NCBI GenBank assembly: GCA_013368375.1
Contig: JAACJP010000009.1
Coordinates: 186,001 to 250,000, forward strand
Direction of reading: 5' to 3'
Length of the DNA stretch: 64,000 bases
DNA from: Tricholomella constricta
Lineage: Eukaryota > Basidiomycota > Agaricomycetes > Agaricales > Lyophyllaceae
The notes beneath the pieces are model-generated. The model saw only the letters and a program-made list of their open reading frames with translations. It had not been told where the DNA came from and did not search any database. A program made the position numbers and the translations under genes. The stretch's first letter is position 1. The number at the start of each line of letters is the position of its first letter. Positions 43,895 through 56,367 of this stretch are shown here, in pieces.

Positions 43895-46730
43895 ACCGTG
43901 AGCGACGGCTCAATATGTAAGTTCATCCTTTTGGGGTGCTCAATGAATTTTTCAAACTCACTTCGCCATCAAGGTCTTGTTACTCTCTTGTCCTTTGCTA
44001 TGCCCCCTCCTTCGCTCCTACCGTCTCTCCTGGTTGATAACTCCATTGGCTCCTCTTGTTGCTTCTTCAACAAGCTTTGTTTCTGTACATTTAGGCTCCC
44101 AGTTAGCGTGTGTACAACACATGGACACCGACTCATTCCTTTACCATGTATATCCCTTTGGTTCGTTACGCTGTACTCTCGATATAATCTCTAATATTGT
44201 ACATTCAGCATCACGGTGAGCGCCTTGAGTAATGAAACGCACGCACAAAACAAAACAGTGGCGTAATCTTCCTGTCGAAAATTTGGCCGTCAAGTCGCGT
44301 CTCGAACTGATGCATGTTGTACAACACGCATAAAATGGCAGCGAAGTACGATGGTAGGATGACCACGACCAGTGGGCGAACCAATAAGCGGAAATTAACC
44401 TGGCTTCACGATATATGGCAAACCATGAGCTTTGCTGGCAGCAAAAACGTCTCAGGCACTTCCACGGCCCAGAAACGGAAGAATGTCGGATGGCACCCCG
44501 TGCCATCACAGTGATAACAAACACGCTGCCGTTCGTGGAAACACAGGGTGGGAGAGAGCAAGGAAAAGGCCAGGCGCCCCTTGAAGTTGAAGCAGCACTC
44601 TCCTAGCTCCTAGACAGACAGAATCAGTCATTCCTTCGTTCTGGACTAATGCTCCAAATGAGGCACTATGACTCGATGGCAAAAAGTGAATCAAACAAGC
44701 CACAGCACGCGCAGCTTGTGGATCGCGGTTGAGAGAGACGGGTAGAACATATCCTGGGGCTCAACGGGTGAGAGGAATTACTAATTTTCGCTCGCTACCC
44801 AATCGCTACCATCGATAACCTCCCGAAAAAACTTTGGCCGCATCGATCATGTCGCCAAAAGGATCACGTGAGGGAGACGCGTTTGCTAAGCCCTCACGCG
44901 CACGCGTCACGCCTCGGGTTTTGTTCCTACCTCCCACGAACTGAAGCCAAACGCTCTGAATCGGCTATGGAAGTCACCTTGACCCACAGTTAAAATAGAT
45001 TTACAGACCTTCTATGATCACTCGCCACACAGCCCCATGATCTTTGCCCCTTTCTCCGACTTCCTCTGTATCAACTTTGAACGCGTCGAGACGTGACGTA
45101 CATATGGCTTCCCCACGCAGCTCTCTCGGAACTTGGAATTTTCTGACTGACAGCTCTATTCAATCATGTTGCTTGAAAAGTCAACAAAATCTGCCGGCGC
45201 CCTCTGCTATATTAATTGAATGGTGTCTGGGTGCAATGGTTTATTCTAAGAAAAGTTCGGCACCTAGCTCTGCGCTTGTCCTATCATACGGCCCTGGCAA
45301 AGGCGGCCGTGTTATTCTTAGACGCTCTATTGTGAGGGACGCTGTGGTTACCGAAGACAGATGGGACTCGATGGCGCGCTCAACCTCTCTGATCAGCCAA
45401 TTCGTCTTGAACACATTTTTCAAACGGCACCGTTAATAGTCTTGGACCATTCTGCGGTATTTTCATTTCGACGGACTATTCAAATGCTAGTTGTACCTCA
45501 AATGACGCCCGCAACGTCATGGATTTTTAAAGGCAGTGATCATGCTACATATGTACGTCAATCAGAACACGTATTTTTCACTCTCTAAATCCTTCCCGAA
45601 TCCTTGCACGTCAACCTGCATCTTATGTATTCGCAGATATACCGGCAGTTGCTTTGCGCAAGGTCTGTTGTTCCTAACGTCCACACGCTTGACAGGAAGT
45701 GCATTTCAACAAGCGATAGACGAATCCACGCTCTATGACGGCAACATACCCCAGCATGTACCTTGTCGTCGTAGTGACGCTTGTCAGTCTAAAGGTCCCA
45801 GTCGGCATCTCCACCATACTCGTAATGCGGCGCAAGCCGATGAGTGTCGGTCGATTCAACTTTTTTGTGATTGGCTCTACATTGCCGTCCTTGCATGACA
45901 AATAATTGTGCCCTTAAATGCGGCAATCATACGCCAGTGCCCTACGAACAATTGACACCACATCCCGGAGTCCCTGTATCGGTCTGGAAGCCGCAACCCT
46001 GTGTTGAACTCCATGCACCCAGATTCCCGATATAGCGACCTACACCTTATCATATACTCCAGCTCCAATCGTCATGAAGCCGATGGCGACATGTGTGTTC
46101 GTTTAGGCAACACGCGATGGTCGGTCTTTTGTCGACGGTGAGAGTCTGACGCAATACATTATCTGAAGATCGGGATCACAGAGTCCCATTCACGCTCGTC
46201 GTCGCTGAGCACTCTCACAGTTTCAGATTTCCCACCTCTGCTCTCGAACGACTCTCGGCTTACAGGCCTCTTCACTACGAGCTGAGAAGAAGAGGAACAC
46301 ATCGAGTGGGGCCGGAAATGACTGGCCAGAAACAGATTAGAACATGTTCTTTAAGGAGTAAAGCATGTGGTACGTGTTCAGCTGTCGGGCCCTGGTTCGG
46401 CACCTGCACCACTACCGGAACGAGTGCATCCAATACGGCATCAATTCTTTCATGACTGGTCATAAGCAGCCCGCTTTAAGGCAAACCCTAATCGTACAGC
46501 CTCATGATGTCAAGCAGCCTCGGACTCAGCGCAGCAGCCGCAATAGCGGCGAGAATAATGCAGATGTGTGTCTGAACCTAATTCGCGAAGCAATCCACTG
46601 AATATCCTCTGTTCGGCCACGCGTAGAGGTCGATATATCACCATAGGCAAGTACTTATCTCAAAGCTCCTTAACGTCTCTATGGACTGACCTTCTCTCCA
46701 GCTGTCTGTGAGTTGGTCCACAAGCTTTGA
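43895..46730. other. 2.8 kb gene-poor stretch
   Basis: Several frames of 60-130 codons occur (for example 44141-44524 minus and 45044-45436 plus), but none has a recognised domain. Around 45361-45588 (+) a frame reading GLDGALNLSDQPIRLEHI then TSWIFKGSDHATY is the most protein-like and could be part of a decayed gene whose remaining exons I could not place. A cluster of CACGTG and ACGCGT motifs lies at 44863-44907. Confidence 0.45.
44863..44907. promoter_or_regulatory. CACGTG plus two ACGCGT motifs
   Basis: Within 45 bp the sequence has CACGTG (in GGATCACGTGAGGG), ACGCGT at 44877-44882 and ACGCGT at 44902-44907 (in CGCACGCGTCAC). This is the same combination seen upstream of ECO1. No convincing gene start lies next to it, so it may belong to an unrecognised gene. 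Confidence 0.5.
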
Positions 46731-48060
46731 ATGGACGTATCTCACACCGATAATTTGAGACGTCGTACAATTGTACGAATGGATTGCCTCGTGAGTCAAC
46801 TTCTGCTTCTAATCATCTACTCTAATCAGCTTCTGTGCAGGCTTGACGACGAGTGGCGACTGGTTCGTCTCACCTATTCTCTACGCCGCACACATCAGGA
46901 TGTCAACACTGCTTCCACAGATTCACTGCGCACGATGGACCTCAGTGAAATTGGCCTATCTTTGCTGTCGCTATTATCCCCTCATAACCTGGCCATTCTA
47001 CATCTGGGCATTCGTCGGAAACCACGAGGCCGATATATGCCAGCGTGTCGTGAAGCCCTTGTACTTCTTTATGATCCCATATGTGCGTATTTTTCGTGTA
47101 TAAAGCTATCAATGCTAATTCAGGAGCTTGCAGCAACTCAACGCTCAAGGTAAATGCATCGCTCCTTGCCAGTCGCGTTGATTAACGTTTGCGATGCCTC
47201 GCCAGGTGTCCTAGTCATTAGGGCATGGGCCTTCACAGGAAGAAAAAGGATTGTTCTTGTAACTCTCCTTTCGGCTTATACAGTTCTGGCGGCTATAGAA
47301 TTATGGGTGTTTGCAGATGACGTTCAGAGTGGTAAATCATCACATTCACAGGAGACAATTCAGTGCTGACCTTCCAAACCGTTCGATTTATAGTATACTC
47401 TGGTGTGAAGCATGTAATAATTGAAGTTGGATGCATTAGAAATTCAGGGACTGGGAGATTGTCCATTGGACAAAAGTATGGGGTGAGTGCTCTTGAGTGA
47501 TAGAATCTATGATTTGAAGACCATAGAGCTTCAGATTCTTTTCCTGTCGGCTTTTTTCGTCGATTTCCTATGCGCCCTGATCGTCACCGCGGTAAGGACA
47601 AGATTGGAGTCATCTATACCAGCAATCATTGACGTCTTCTCCTCTCACAGCACTGCGTTCGCCTTCGTAGCCTGCAGGGACCGCTCGGGAAGACTTTCGT
47701 ACAGCAAGGTAACACCATATGCATGCTCGATATAAATTCCACTCTCGCTGATAACTTCGATTAATGCAGGCTTTAGTGCCTTTGTTCTAATGACGGTTCT
47801 GCATATAACGTCAACAACGATTGCATTCAGGCGAGTCCCATTTTCGGTCACCTTTCAATGCATCCTCAATACAATTCAATTGTCCTACAGTGAGGTGCAT
47901 TTTGGAGGTGGCTTGATCATGCCCCTTCCCCTTATCCTGTCTAACGTCTTGGTGCGTCGTCATCATCCTCTCTGCCTTGTGATATATCTGACCTTGCGGC
48001 AGATGTGTCGTTTGCAAGTAGTCCCCCCCACTTGCCCTTACCTTAAGCTTATCAGTTCAA
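46731..48060 (+). CDS. DUF6533-like multi-pass membrane protein (borders approximate)
   Basis: Blocks in order on the plus strand match the family: RWTSVKLAYLCCRYYPLITW and WAFVGNHEADICQRVVKPLY (46843-47081), LQQLNAQ joined to VLVIRAWAFTGRKRIVL and VFADDVQ (about 47130-47332), GCIRNSGTGRLSIGQKYG (about 47393-47481), LQILFLSAFFVDFLCALIV (about 47530-47600), FVLMTVLHITSTTIAFRRVP (about 47787-47850) and GLIMPLPLILSNVL (about 47910-47950). Most internal junctions have GT-AG borders in phase. The N-terminus (ATG 46731 or 46843 region) and the last exon are not resolved. It is more similar to the group with a W-T-S-V-K motif than to the DUF6533 gene at 33.9 kb, so the two are not recent duplicates. 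Function unknown. Confidence 0.6.
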
Positions 48061-48410
48061 TGACACAGAATCCTTTCCCTTCGAAAGCACGTTTCGATTG
48101 GCACAGAAACAGAACAACTCCGCGAGGTCTCGCGAGTCGTGCGAAACGCGGTTGCGCTCTCAACTACCACACACGTCGACAACTGGGTCTACTGAGTAGG
48201 AGTAATTCTAGCCAATGGGGTGATCCAGGCAGCCATTATCATGTCAGGTGGACGATCAAGTTAACCCAAGCTTTTCAATGGCCAGGGCTTGTTAGCGCCA
48301 TCTCCTTCGGCGCGGTGGAGACCGCTGCTCTCCATTTATGACGCACCGCATCGCGCCGAGTGTACATATCAAGAGTCTGCAATTCCTACCAACAACAAGG
48401 TCTGCGACTC

Positions 48411-51266
48411 TCAGCCCATACTCATCTCATTCACGCCTTCCGCTTCTCCAACGCCCGATGGAACATCGCGAGGGGCCTTATCCTTCCCCTTGTCACTCTC
48501 CCGGACCCGCAGATACTTGTTCTTCAACATTCTGATAGTTTTTTGCACCTCCTCTCCGCCCATCACTGGTGGATTCCGTATGATATTGGCCTCCAGCGCC
48601 ATGTTCAGGAGCTCTAGGACATGTGGATTGATGGGGTCGATGCTGAGTGCCTGTGGATAGCGAATTGGAGTTGATAATGGTGAAGAGTAGGCTTGTAAAT
48701 ATAAGCGGACCTCGTGGTATTTCACAATAGCCTTGTCCAAATCACCCATGAGATGATGCACGAGCCCGAGGAAGCCAAGCGCCATCGAATGCCGGGAGTC
48801 AAGTTCCAACACCTTCTGGTAAGCCTCTTTTGCCTCTTTTAAGCGACTATGGTGACATTTAGTTCAAGCAGCCATTCGAAGAATGCGTTGTGCTTACTTG
48901 AGTTTACGGTAACATGTGCCAAGGTTCAGGTATGTAGTTGACCATGATTTTTGTGAAGTTTGCGTCACTTGCGCGAGTTCGAGAGCTCTTGAGAAGAGGT
49001 CGGCCGCGCGCTGGAATCTAAGGGCGGCGCTTCATGAGCACTGCGAACGATTGACAGCTTGAAATTGCAAGTGCTTACTCGCCGTGGTTGTAGGCCATCA
49101 CGCCCATCTCGTTGACAAGTAACGGATCACCATCACACATGGAGTTCGCAGCATTTAATGCTTCGTCGGCCAGGACATGATTCGAGAGCATAATATTCTC
49201 CATCCCGACGAACATCAGCGGCAAATGCGACCTTGTTGTACATCAGCAGACATCATTGGCTCAAAGTCATATCACACATACCCAGTAAACATCCTTGCAC
49301 AGGTGGAGTATGCGGTGACCGCGTGGTCATGTTCGCCCTCAAGAGCGAAAGTATGCGCGAAAGCGATCCACGCAGGGCCGAAACGAGGGTCCATGAGTGA
49401 GGTTTTGCTACAAGAGCGGAATCGTTCATTCATTGGAAATGATCGAGTAAACGGCTCGTACCTAAAGTATTGACGCGCTTGCGCCCACTTTCCGCCACTC
49501 AAATACCAGACTCCAACAGCATACCAGCTTATAGGATTTTCTGGCTCGCGATCGACCATCTCGTGTGCAAGAATGAATAGTTTGGAATGGAGGTGAGATA
49601 GGTGGTACATGCATGCGATATGCAGCGGCATCGTCGCGTTATGAATCGACACTAGTCCCAGAATCCTATAACCAAGACCATCAGAATCAACTTAAATAAA
49701 GGCAGAGATTATCTGTATACCTGGATGTGATTACAAAACAGTCGGCCCATCTGAAGCTGGCGTAGAGTGCATCGGCGAAACTGTAGAGGACGTCGGGATT
49801 GTCGCCCAGGCCGTATTCCTCCACCAAGCGCTGGCGTGTCAATGCATGCTCCGTTGCATGTTTGTACTTTCGCAAACGACACGTATAAATGAGTTGTACA
49901 AATTCAGCATCCTGGGGCGTTTGCGACGCATAAGCTAGGCCTTGAACAAATTCCCATTCTGGACACGATCACTGAGATGAGTGAACCCTTCCGGAAAAAA
50001 GCGCACCGACCTTCATCGGGCGTCATCATCTCTCCCGTCACCAGCTGCTCAAATGCATCGTAGCACTTGACATCTAGCGCCAACGCCTCCATAAAACATT
50101 GCTTAGCCTGGTCACCTCGGTTGAGCTTGAGCATGAGGATGCCCCGAAGATGACACATCGACGCCTCCACCTTTATGAGACCAATATCAGCTAGTAAAAC
50201 GAACTTTTGAGAGGAAAAGTACCTTGATTCCTCCATCGACATTCGGTATGGCAGGCCCACTTCTGCCTGGGAAAAGAAATAAGTCCTGCTTGAATATGGA
50301 TGCTACGAAAACTGACCAGAGTCGCGGAAGGGATTTGCCTCTCCAAGCATTTCTGTTGCTTCGGCCCAGTTACCTTGTCGTACCTAGACCGATGAGCGTG
50401 AATATGATAACACAAAGGAACATAACTCACTTGACACTGAGCGGCTAGATATCGACAAGCCACACTCATATCGACAAGTCTCGATACCCGCTCTTGCATC
50501 TCCTCCGGTACCTCTATCATTGCTCCTGGTCCCATAGGAAGCCGTGGTATTGTCGTTAGCGGTGGCGGGGGGTCTTGTTCGCGTCCCTTCCCTTTCGCAG
50601 GCTGGAACAGATGGCCATTAGTTGCAGGCGACGGCGATGACGGTCGTTTTGGAGGAGCGGTGGGGAAAGGTCGGGTCAACAGACGTTCAGCACGCGAGTA
50701 CTGATGTGTCATGAAATATGTTTGTGCGAGCCAAAATGCATCATTGGGGTCGTCTGTTCAAGATGAATGGAAGAAACCCGCCCGTAGGTAGTTAGTGGCC
50801 GGGATCGAGGAACGTGACGCGACTTACTGGTCCAAGTGAGGATTTTATCCCCCCAAAAGGCAGCCGTTTCGTATAAATGTTGCATCAACGCGTCGTGGCG
50901 CCAGAGCCTCATCCGATCAACCATCCCCCACTCATATTCGCTCTCATCGTCCGCGTCGTCCTCTGACTCCTGAAACACGTCTGTAGTATCGTTTGCAAGA
51001 GGGTGTGGGTGACGCCCCAGGCTCTCCTTGGCTCTGCGATGACGGCGCGGCGACGATCTTAGTGGCGATGCCGGTAGCACTGAACGGTTCGGGTCAAGTG
51101 GGTTCGAGACTGTGCTCGAGTTGCCGTCAAGATATGAGTCAACAAGATGCTGTGGTCCAAAAGAGAAGGAGGAGCCAATTGAACTACGATGGCGAGAAGC
51201 TACCGGCGATAGATGAGGCATGCCTGGAACTGCGTACTGTCCGCTGGATGGTGTAGACGGTGGCAT
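48411..51266 (-). CDS. CDC16: Anaphase-promoting complex subunit APC6/CDC16
   Basis: Twelve exons (51266-50828, 50753-50431, 50383-50317, 50266-50223, 50170-50011, 49958-49721, 49665-49462, 49407-49282, 49231-49079, 49017-48898, 48846-48711, 48650-48411) join in frame to 749 residues. After a Ser/Pro-rich N-terminus comes a TPR array; the blocks HNATMPLHIACMYHL, then MDPRFGPAWIAFAHTFALEG, LVNEMGVMAYN and HSMALGFLGLVHHLMGDLDK are typical of CDC16/Cut9. The TPR superhelix holds APC/C coactivators and CDC26 within the ubiquitin ligase that triggers anaphase. The C-terminus is Lys/Asp-rich. Several exons are very small (44 and 67 nt). All junctions agree in phase. Confidence 0.95.
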
Positions 51267-52026
51267 TGTGGTCACAAGTTTGTTGGAATGTGAAGGGCAC
51301 CGATCATCTTTGTGTCGGCCCGATCACTCACGTTCCGGTTTTCCCTTTCTTTATATCTAACCAAAGGTCTTTGTCCATACTTAGTATATATACTGTACAC
51401 TCTAGATACGAGCATCCCCCTTGATCAAGAACCACCACCACGGTGCTCCGGCGTCTTGCCTCTTCGTGGCTCAAGGGATTAGTACCCTTATAATAGGGGG
51501 AAGCCAAAAGGTGTTTTCCCACTTTGCTGTGAGAATAAATGAGCTTGCGGTCACGGTCAGCAAATGCTATGAGTACCACCAAGGTGGCTCATCAACACCC
51601 CACCGGTCATCATGACCAGGGGTGGATCTACCGCCTACCGTGTGTAACGATCTTACGAGACATCTCTGAGGCTCTGCCCATCCCCTCTACCTAGACATGC
51701 AAAGGGAAGCCCCAGCCTTGGCCCTACGTCAGGCGACGTAGAATTTCCATCACCCGAGAAAATGCCTAGCATGTAAAACTGAAAAGTACAAACCTCAATC
51801 CATGGATAAAATGAATAAGACAAATCCTCTAGACTCTCTAGACAACCAAACTCCACTACAGCCCCCCCTTTGTAAACCCCCCTCGAAACCTACCTACCCC
51901 TCAGACAAGCCACGACCTGGCCACTGATGCCAGCCCCAAATAAAACAAAGACTTGTGCCACTTGGCCTCAAGGCCGCCGCCCTTTGTCTAACCCACCATA
52001 AAGGCCCCCACCTTATAATCCCTCCC
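51267..52026. other. Intergenic, flank of the retrotransposon
   Basis: Holds the APC6 promoter on the left. The right part (about 51640-52026) is C-rich on the plus strand (CCCCCC runs, AAACCCCCC) and lacks genes; its continuation after the retrotransposon is 60009 onward. The last five bases before the LTR are CTCCC. Confidence 0.5.
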
Positions 52027-52531
52027 TGTTAGGGCGACCTCAGCGCAGAGCTTAGTCGTGCTGGCAGAGGGGAATCCAATGTTATATTATGTACGGTAGA
52101 GAGAGCGTAAGTAGACCTACCTGGCAGAGGGGAATCCAATGAGAATAGAGTAAAGGATTCCCCCATGTCAGGAGGATGACTATATACGAGTAAGATACGT
52201 GAGGGCCGGCTCTCTGGGGTGTATGGTACGTAAATGATAACGGATGAGCAGCGGCGCGTGTATGTACACGTTCCCGACGCTGTCCGATCCTCGTGGCTCA
52301 GGGTGCGGGCACGAGGTCGGGCGACCGACGTCGGGATGTCGGACGTCGGGATGTCGGACGTCGGGATCGGGCGCGCGCTGGAAGGGGAGGTAGGGACAGG
52401 GATGTATAAGTATGTACACCGACGCTTGGGTCGGAGCGTCGGGGTCGGGGGCGCGATCGGTCGGGAGCGATCGCACGTGTCGGGGGACAGTCGGTGAGCG
52501 TCGGAGGGCGTGAACGGGCGTTCCCCTAACA
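52027..52531 (-). repeat. 3' LTR of the chromovirus
   Basis: 505 bp, TG...CA bounded. Inside, CTGGCAGAGGGGAATCCAAT occurs twice (about 52058 and 52121) and GTCGGGATGTCGGAC is tandemly repeated at about 52328-52370. In element sense (minus) a TATATAG box precedes the predicted RNA start by about 33 nt. Confidence 0.95.
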
Positions 52532-52545
52532 TCACCCCCCCTTTT
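52532..52545 (-). promoter_or_regulatory. Polypurine tract overlapping the pol stop
   Basis: In element sense AAAAGGGGGGGTGA lies directly against the 3' LTR (first base of the LTR, TGTTAGG, follows). It is the plus-strand DNA primer site, and its TGA is also the pol stop codon. Confidence 0.85.
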
Positions 52546-55500
52546 GAATCGCAACGACTCGGTGCGGGGCCGCGGTGGCGAAGACGGCCGGGGATAACGT
52601 GAATATGCCACGAATGTGGCGGGCAGCGTCAGGGTTGTCACGGTGGAACTTTCGTACCAGATCGGGGGCGGCGACATTTTCGCGAGGTTCCCAAGAAGCT
52701 TCTTCGTAACCATAGCCCTTCCACAGGACCTTGTACTGTAGTTTTTTGCGGAAGGTTCGGCTATCGAAGATCTTTTCAACTTCGTAATGGGGTTCGTCGT
52801 CGATTATGTCGGGGGGCGGAGGGGGATCGGATCGACGACCTTCGATCAGATCAGCAACGGCAGGGATGAGCTTCACGACGTGGAAGACTGGGTGGATGCG
52901 CTTCATGGACTGAGGCAGCAGGAGGCGGTATGCAAGCGGGCCGACTCGCCTTTGCACGACGAAAGGGCCAAGGTAGCGATGCGACAACTTCTTAGACGGT
53001 CGGGTCGTAGAAATGTCGGTCGCGTCCAAGTATACCTTGTCGCCAGGCTGGTAGTCGGGCGTTGGGGCGTGCCGCTGGTTGTAATACCGCTCCATGTCGT
53101 CTTTGGCCTTTGAAAGCGCTGCCTTGGCTTCCTCCTGTGCTTCCTTCATGCGCTCAACGAACTCGTCTGCTGACTCGTTCTTGGAAGCGCCCCGACGCGG
53201 CTCAAAGCCCATGCGCGGATGCCGACCAGTGTCAAGCAGGAAGGGGGTCTGCTGCGTCGCCGAATGTACATGGTTGTTGTAACTGAATTCGGCGTCGGGC
53301 AGGAGGTCCTCCCAATCGTTCTGGCGCTCATTGCAGAAGACTCGCAAGAACTGTTCCAGTTCCTGGTTGACACGCTCTGTCTGTCCGTCGGTCTGTGGGT
53401 GGTACGCCGTCGAGGCCGACAGCTTGATACCCAGAAGTCTGTACAGTTCGCGCGTGAACTCGGCGACGAACTGTGGACCTCGATCGGAGACGAATGCGTC
53501 GGGGAGACCGTGCAGCTTCCAGACGTGGCGACGGTAGAGGTTCGCAGCTCCCAGGGCCGAACAAGTCGTGTGCGACGCGATGAAGTGCGCGCGCTTTCCG
53601 ACCGAATCCACGACATTCATGATCGCGTCGTGGCCGTTGGACTCTGGAAGTTCGGTGATGAAGTCGACCGATACGACATTCCATCGGCCTTCGGGGATGG
53701 GAAGCGGCTGCAGCTGTCCGACGGGGAGTTGGCGGCGAGGTTTCGTGCGCAGACACATGTCACAGGTGCTGGTGTACGAACCGATGAAGCGCGACATCTG
53801 GGGCCACCAGTAGTTGCGCGACACCAGTTCGAGCGTCTTCCAGCGACCGGGGTGACCGGCGACCTTGGAGTCGTGGTGCTGCTCCACAATGCGTCGGCGA
53901 AGGTCTGGGACGTTCGGGACATAGATCCGTCCACGGAACGTGAGCAGACCGCCTTCCTCTCCCCACTCGCCAAAGCGAAGGGAGCGGCCGGCGATCTTGG
54001 ATGCTTTGACCAGTTGCGCCGCTTTCGCGACCGCATCCTCCTGAGCCCCATCGCGATTGCCCTTGCAGATCGCTTTCAGCACATCATCCTCCTCTCCGAC
54101 CAGTGCAAGGCCTTCAGTTGCACGAACGGCGAAGAATTCTGGTTTGAGCAGCACAATGTTGGCGTTGTCGGCGCTTCCGTCGCCATGGTCGGGGCGACGC
54201 GATAACGCGTCGGGTTTGCCCATGCTACGGCCAGGACGGTGGTGGAGGGCGAAGTCGAAGTTAGCGAGGTAAAGCGACCATCGGGCTTGACGCCGATTGA
54301 GTTTCTTCGCGGTGAGGAAGTACTCAAGGTTCTTGTGGTCGGTCCAGATCTCCACCTTGTGCTTTGCGCCTTCTACAAAGTGTCGCCATTCCTCCAGAGA
54401 CCGGATGATCGCCAGCATCTCTTTGTCATGGATCTCGTAGTTCCGCTCGACGGCGTTCAAGCTCTTCGAGTAGAACGCGACCGGGTGCCACTTGCCATCG
54501 GACGGCGACTCTTGCGACAGGACTGCGCCCGTTGCGAAGTCGGACGAGTCGGCTTCGATGCGGTACGGTCGATCGTCGTCGGGGAACATGAGGACTGGCC
54601 CCGATGTGATCGCAGACTTCAAAAGGGCAAAGGCCGACTGCTCCGACTCTCCCCATCGCCAGGCGACGTCCTTGCCTGTCAGATCGAACAGGGGTCGGGC
54701 GTGGTGCGAGAAGTCCTGGATGAACCGTCGGTAGAAATTGGTGAAGCCTAGGAACGCTTGCACCTCCTTCTTGTTCTTCGGCGCCGGCCATTCCAACACT
54801 CCAGCGACTTTAACCGGATCCATTTCCGCTTGCCCTTGCGAAATGATCAGCCCGAGATACTCGATCTTAGTCTGCTCAAATTCGCATTTCTCGGGCTTTA
54901 AGAACAGCTGATGTTCGCGGAGTCGGTCCAGTACCAGTCGCGTGACCCGACGGTGTTCCTCTAGCGTCTTTGTATAAATCAAGATGTCATCGAGGTACAC
55001 GCAAACAACACCTTCAGCGATCAGATCGCGGAAGATATCATTCATCATGGTCTGAAATGTGGCGGGGCTGTTCGTGAGGCCGAAGAACATGACGAGCGGC
55101 TCGAAGAGGCCGCGATTCGTCCGAAACGCTGCCTTCCACTCGTCGCCTTCCTTGATCCGTACGTTGTTGTACCCCCATCGGACGTCCAACTTGGTGAAGT
55201 ACCGCGCGCCGCGAAGGTTATTCACCAGTTCGCTAATGAGGGGCAGCGGGTATCGGTTCTTCACCGTGAGCGCATTGAGCGTCCGATAGTCCTGAACCAG
55301 TCGGAGCGACCCGTCCTTCTTCTTGATGAAGAAGACCGGCGACGCCATAGGCGACTTGGACGGTCGGATGCGACCTGTCTCGAGGTTCTCCTTGAGGAAC
55401 ACGTCGAGTTCGACCTGTTCTGCCGGTGAGAGCGGGTAGACCTTCGTGCCCGTCGGCGACGCGCCCGGCTCCAGTTCGATGGCATGGTCCCATTGCTTGC

Positions 55501-56367
55501 GCTCTGGAAGCTCATCGAATGCGACTTTGGAGAAGACATCTTCAAAGTTGTGGAGGTGGGTCGGTACTGCATCGCGGAAAGTTCTGGGCACGGAGTTAGC
55601 AGCGTGCGCTTCCGCAAGTCGCTGCGATGTCGTTTGGCTGGCCCAAATATGTTCGGCGGTCGGAGTCGGATGGATCGCGGTCGCGAAGATGCGATCGCCA
55701 CTCAGGAAGGTTTCCACCAGGAAGTCGTCAGACTCTGGGTCAGGTTCCTCCAGGATCGGGGTGTAGGGGAGGAACTCCTCCTCATCAGAGTCGTCCTCAA
55801 CATACGGGTTGGTCGGGGCTCGCAGGTCGGGCTCAGTCATTGGTATACCGTCGGCTCGACAGGCGCGGATCGCTGCGCGCACTTTGGTGCGTGCGCGCCG
55901 ATCGGCTTTGACCTCGTCCTTGCAGGTGCCGCACTGCGTCGGACAGCGACTCATCTTCACCTCCTTGGTCTCCCAGTCGATCTCGGGGTTATGGTTTTTA
56001 AGCCAGTTGAACCCGAGGATCATGTCTTGCTTGCCTAACTGGGTGACCCCGAAGACGGCTCGTTCGGTATGACCGTTGTATCGCAAGACAGCTTCTACGA
56101 TGCAAGAGACCGAACCGCCTTCGTTGAGAGTGCCGTCCACATTGTAAACCGGGGATGGCCGACTAAGCACCTTGGTCGTGAGCTTGTGTTTCTCGACGAA
56201 AGCGACATTGAGAAAACTGCCGGTCGCTCCGCTGTCCACTAGGGCAGTGACGGCATGCGACTCCTGGGTGTCGGTGGTCTCCAGTTCGACGTTGAGCCAC
56301 AGGGATCTGGGGCAGGGGGAGGCAGCGGCGATGAAGCGATTAGTGAGTCGCTTTTCCCAGCAGGGTA

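Noticed and set aside
33900..48060. The two DUF6533 proteins as G-protein coupled receptors
   Set aside because: They have several membrane spans but no recognised receptor motifs; the family has no known function.
52320..52370. Regular short repeats resembling a CRISPR-like array
   Set aside because: A 15 bp tandem motif inside an LTR, present in both LTRs, in a eukaryotic genome; no spacers.
53219..54205. 328-codon plus-strand frame inside the retrotransposon
   Set aside because: It lies antisense to integrase and RNase H, whose motifs are unmistakable on the minus strand; GC-rich codons leave the opposite frame open by chance.
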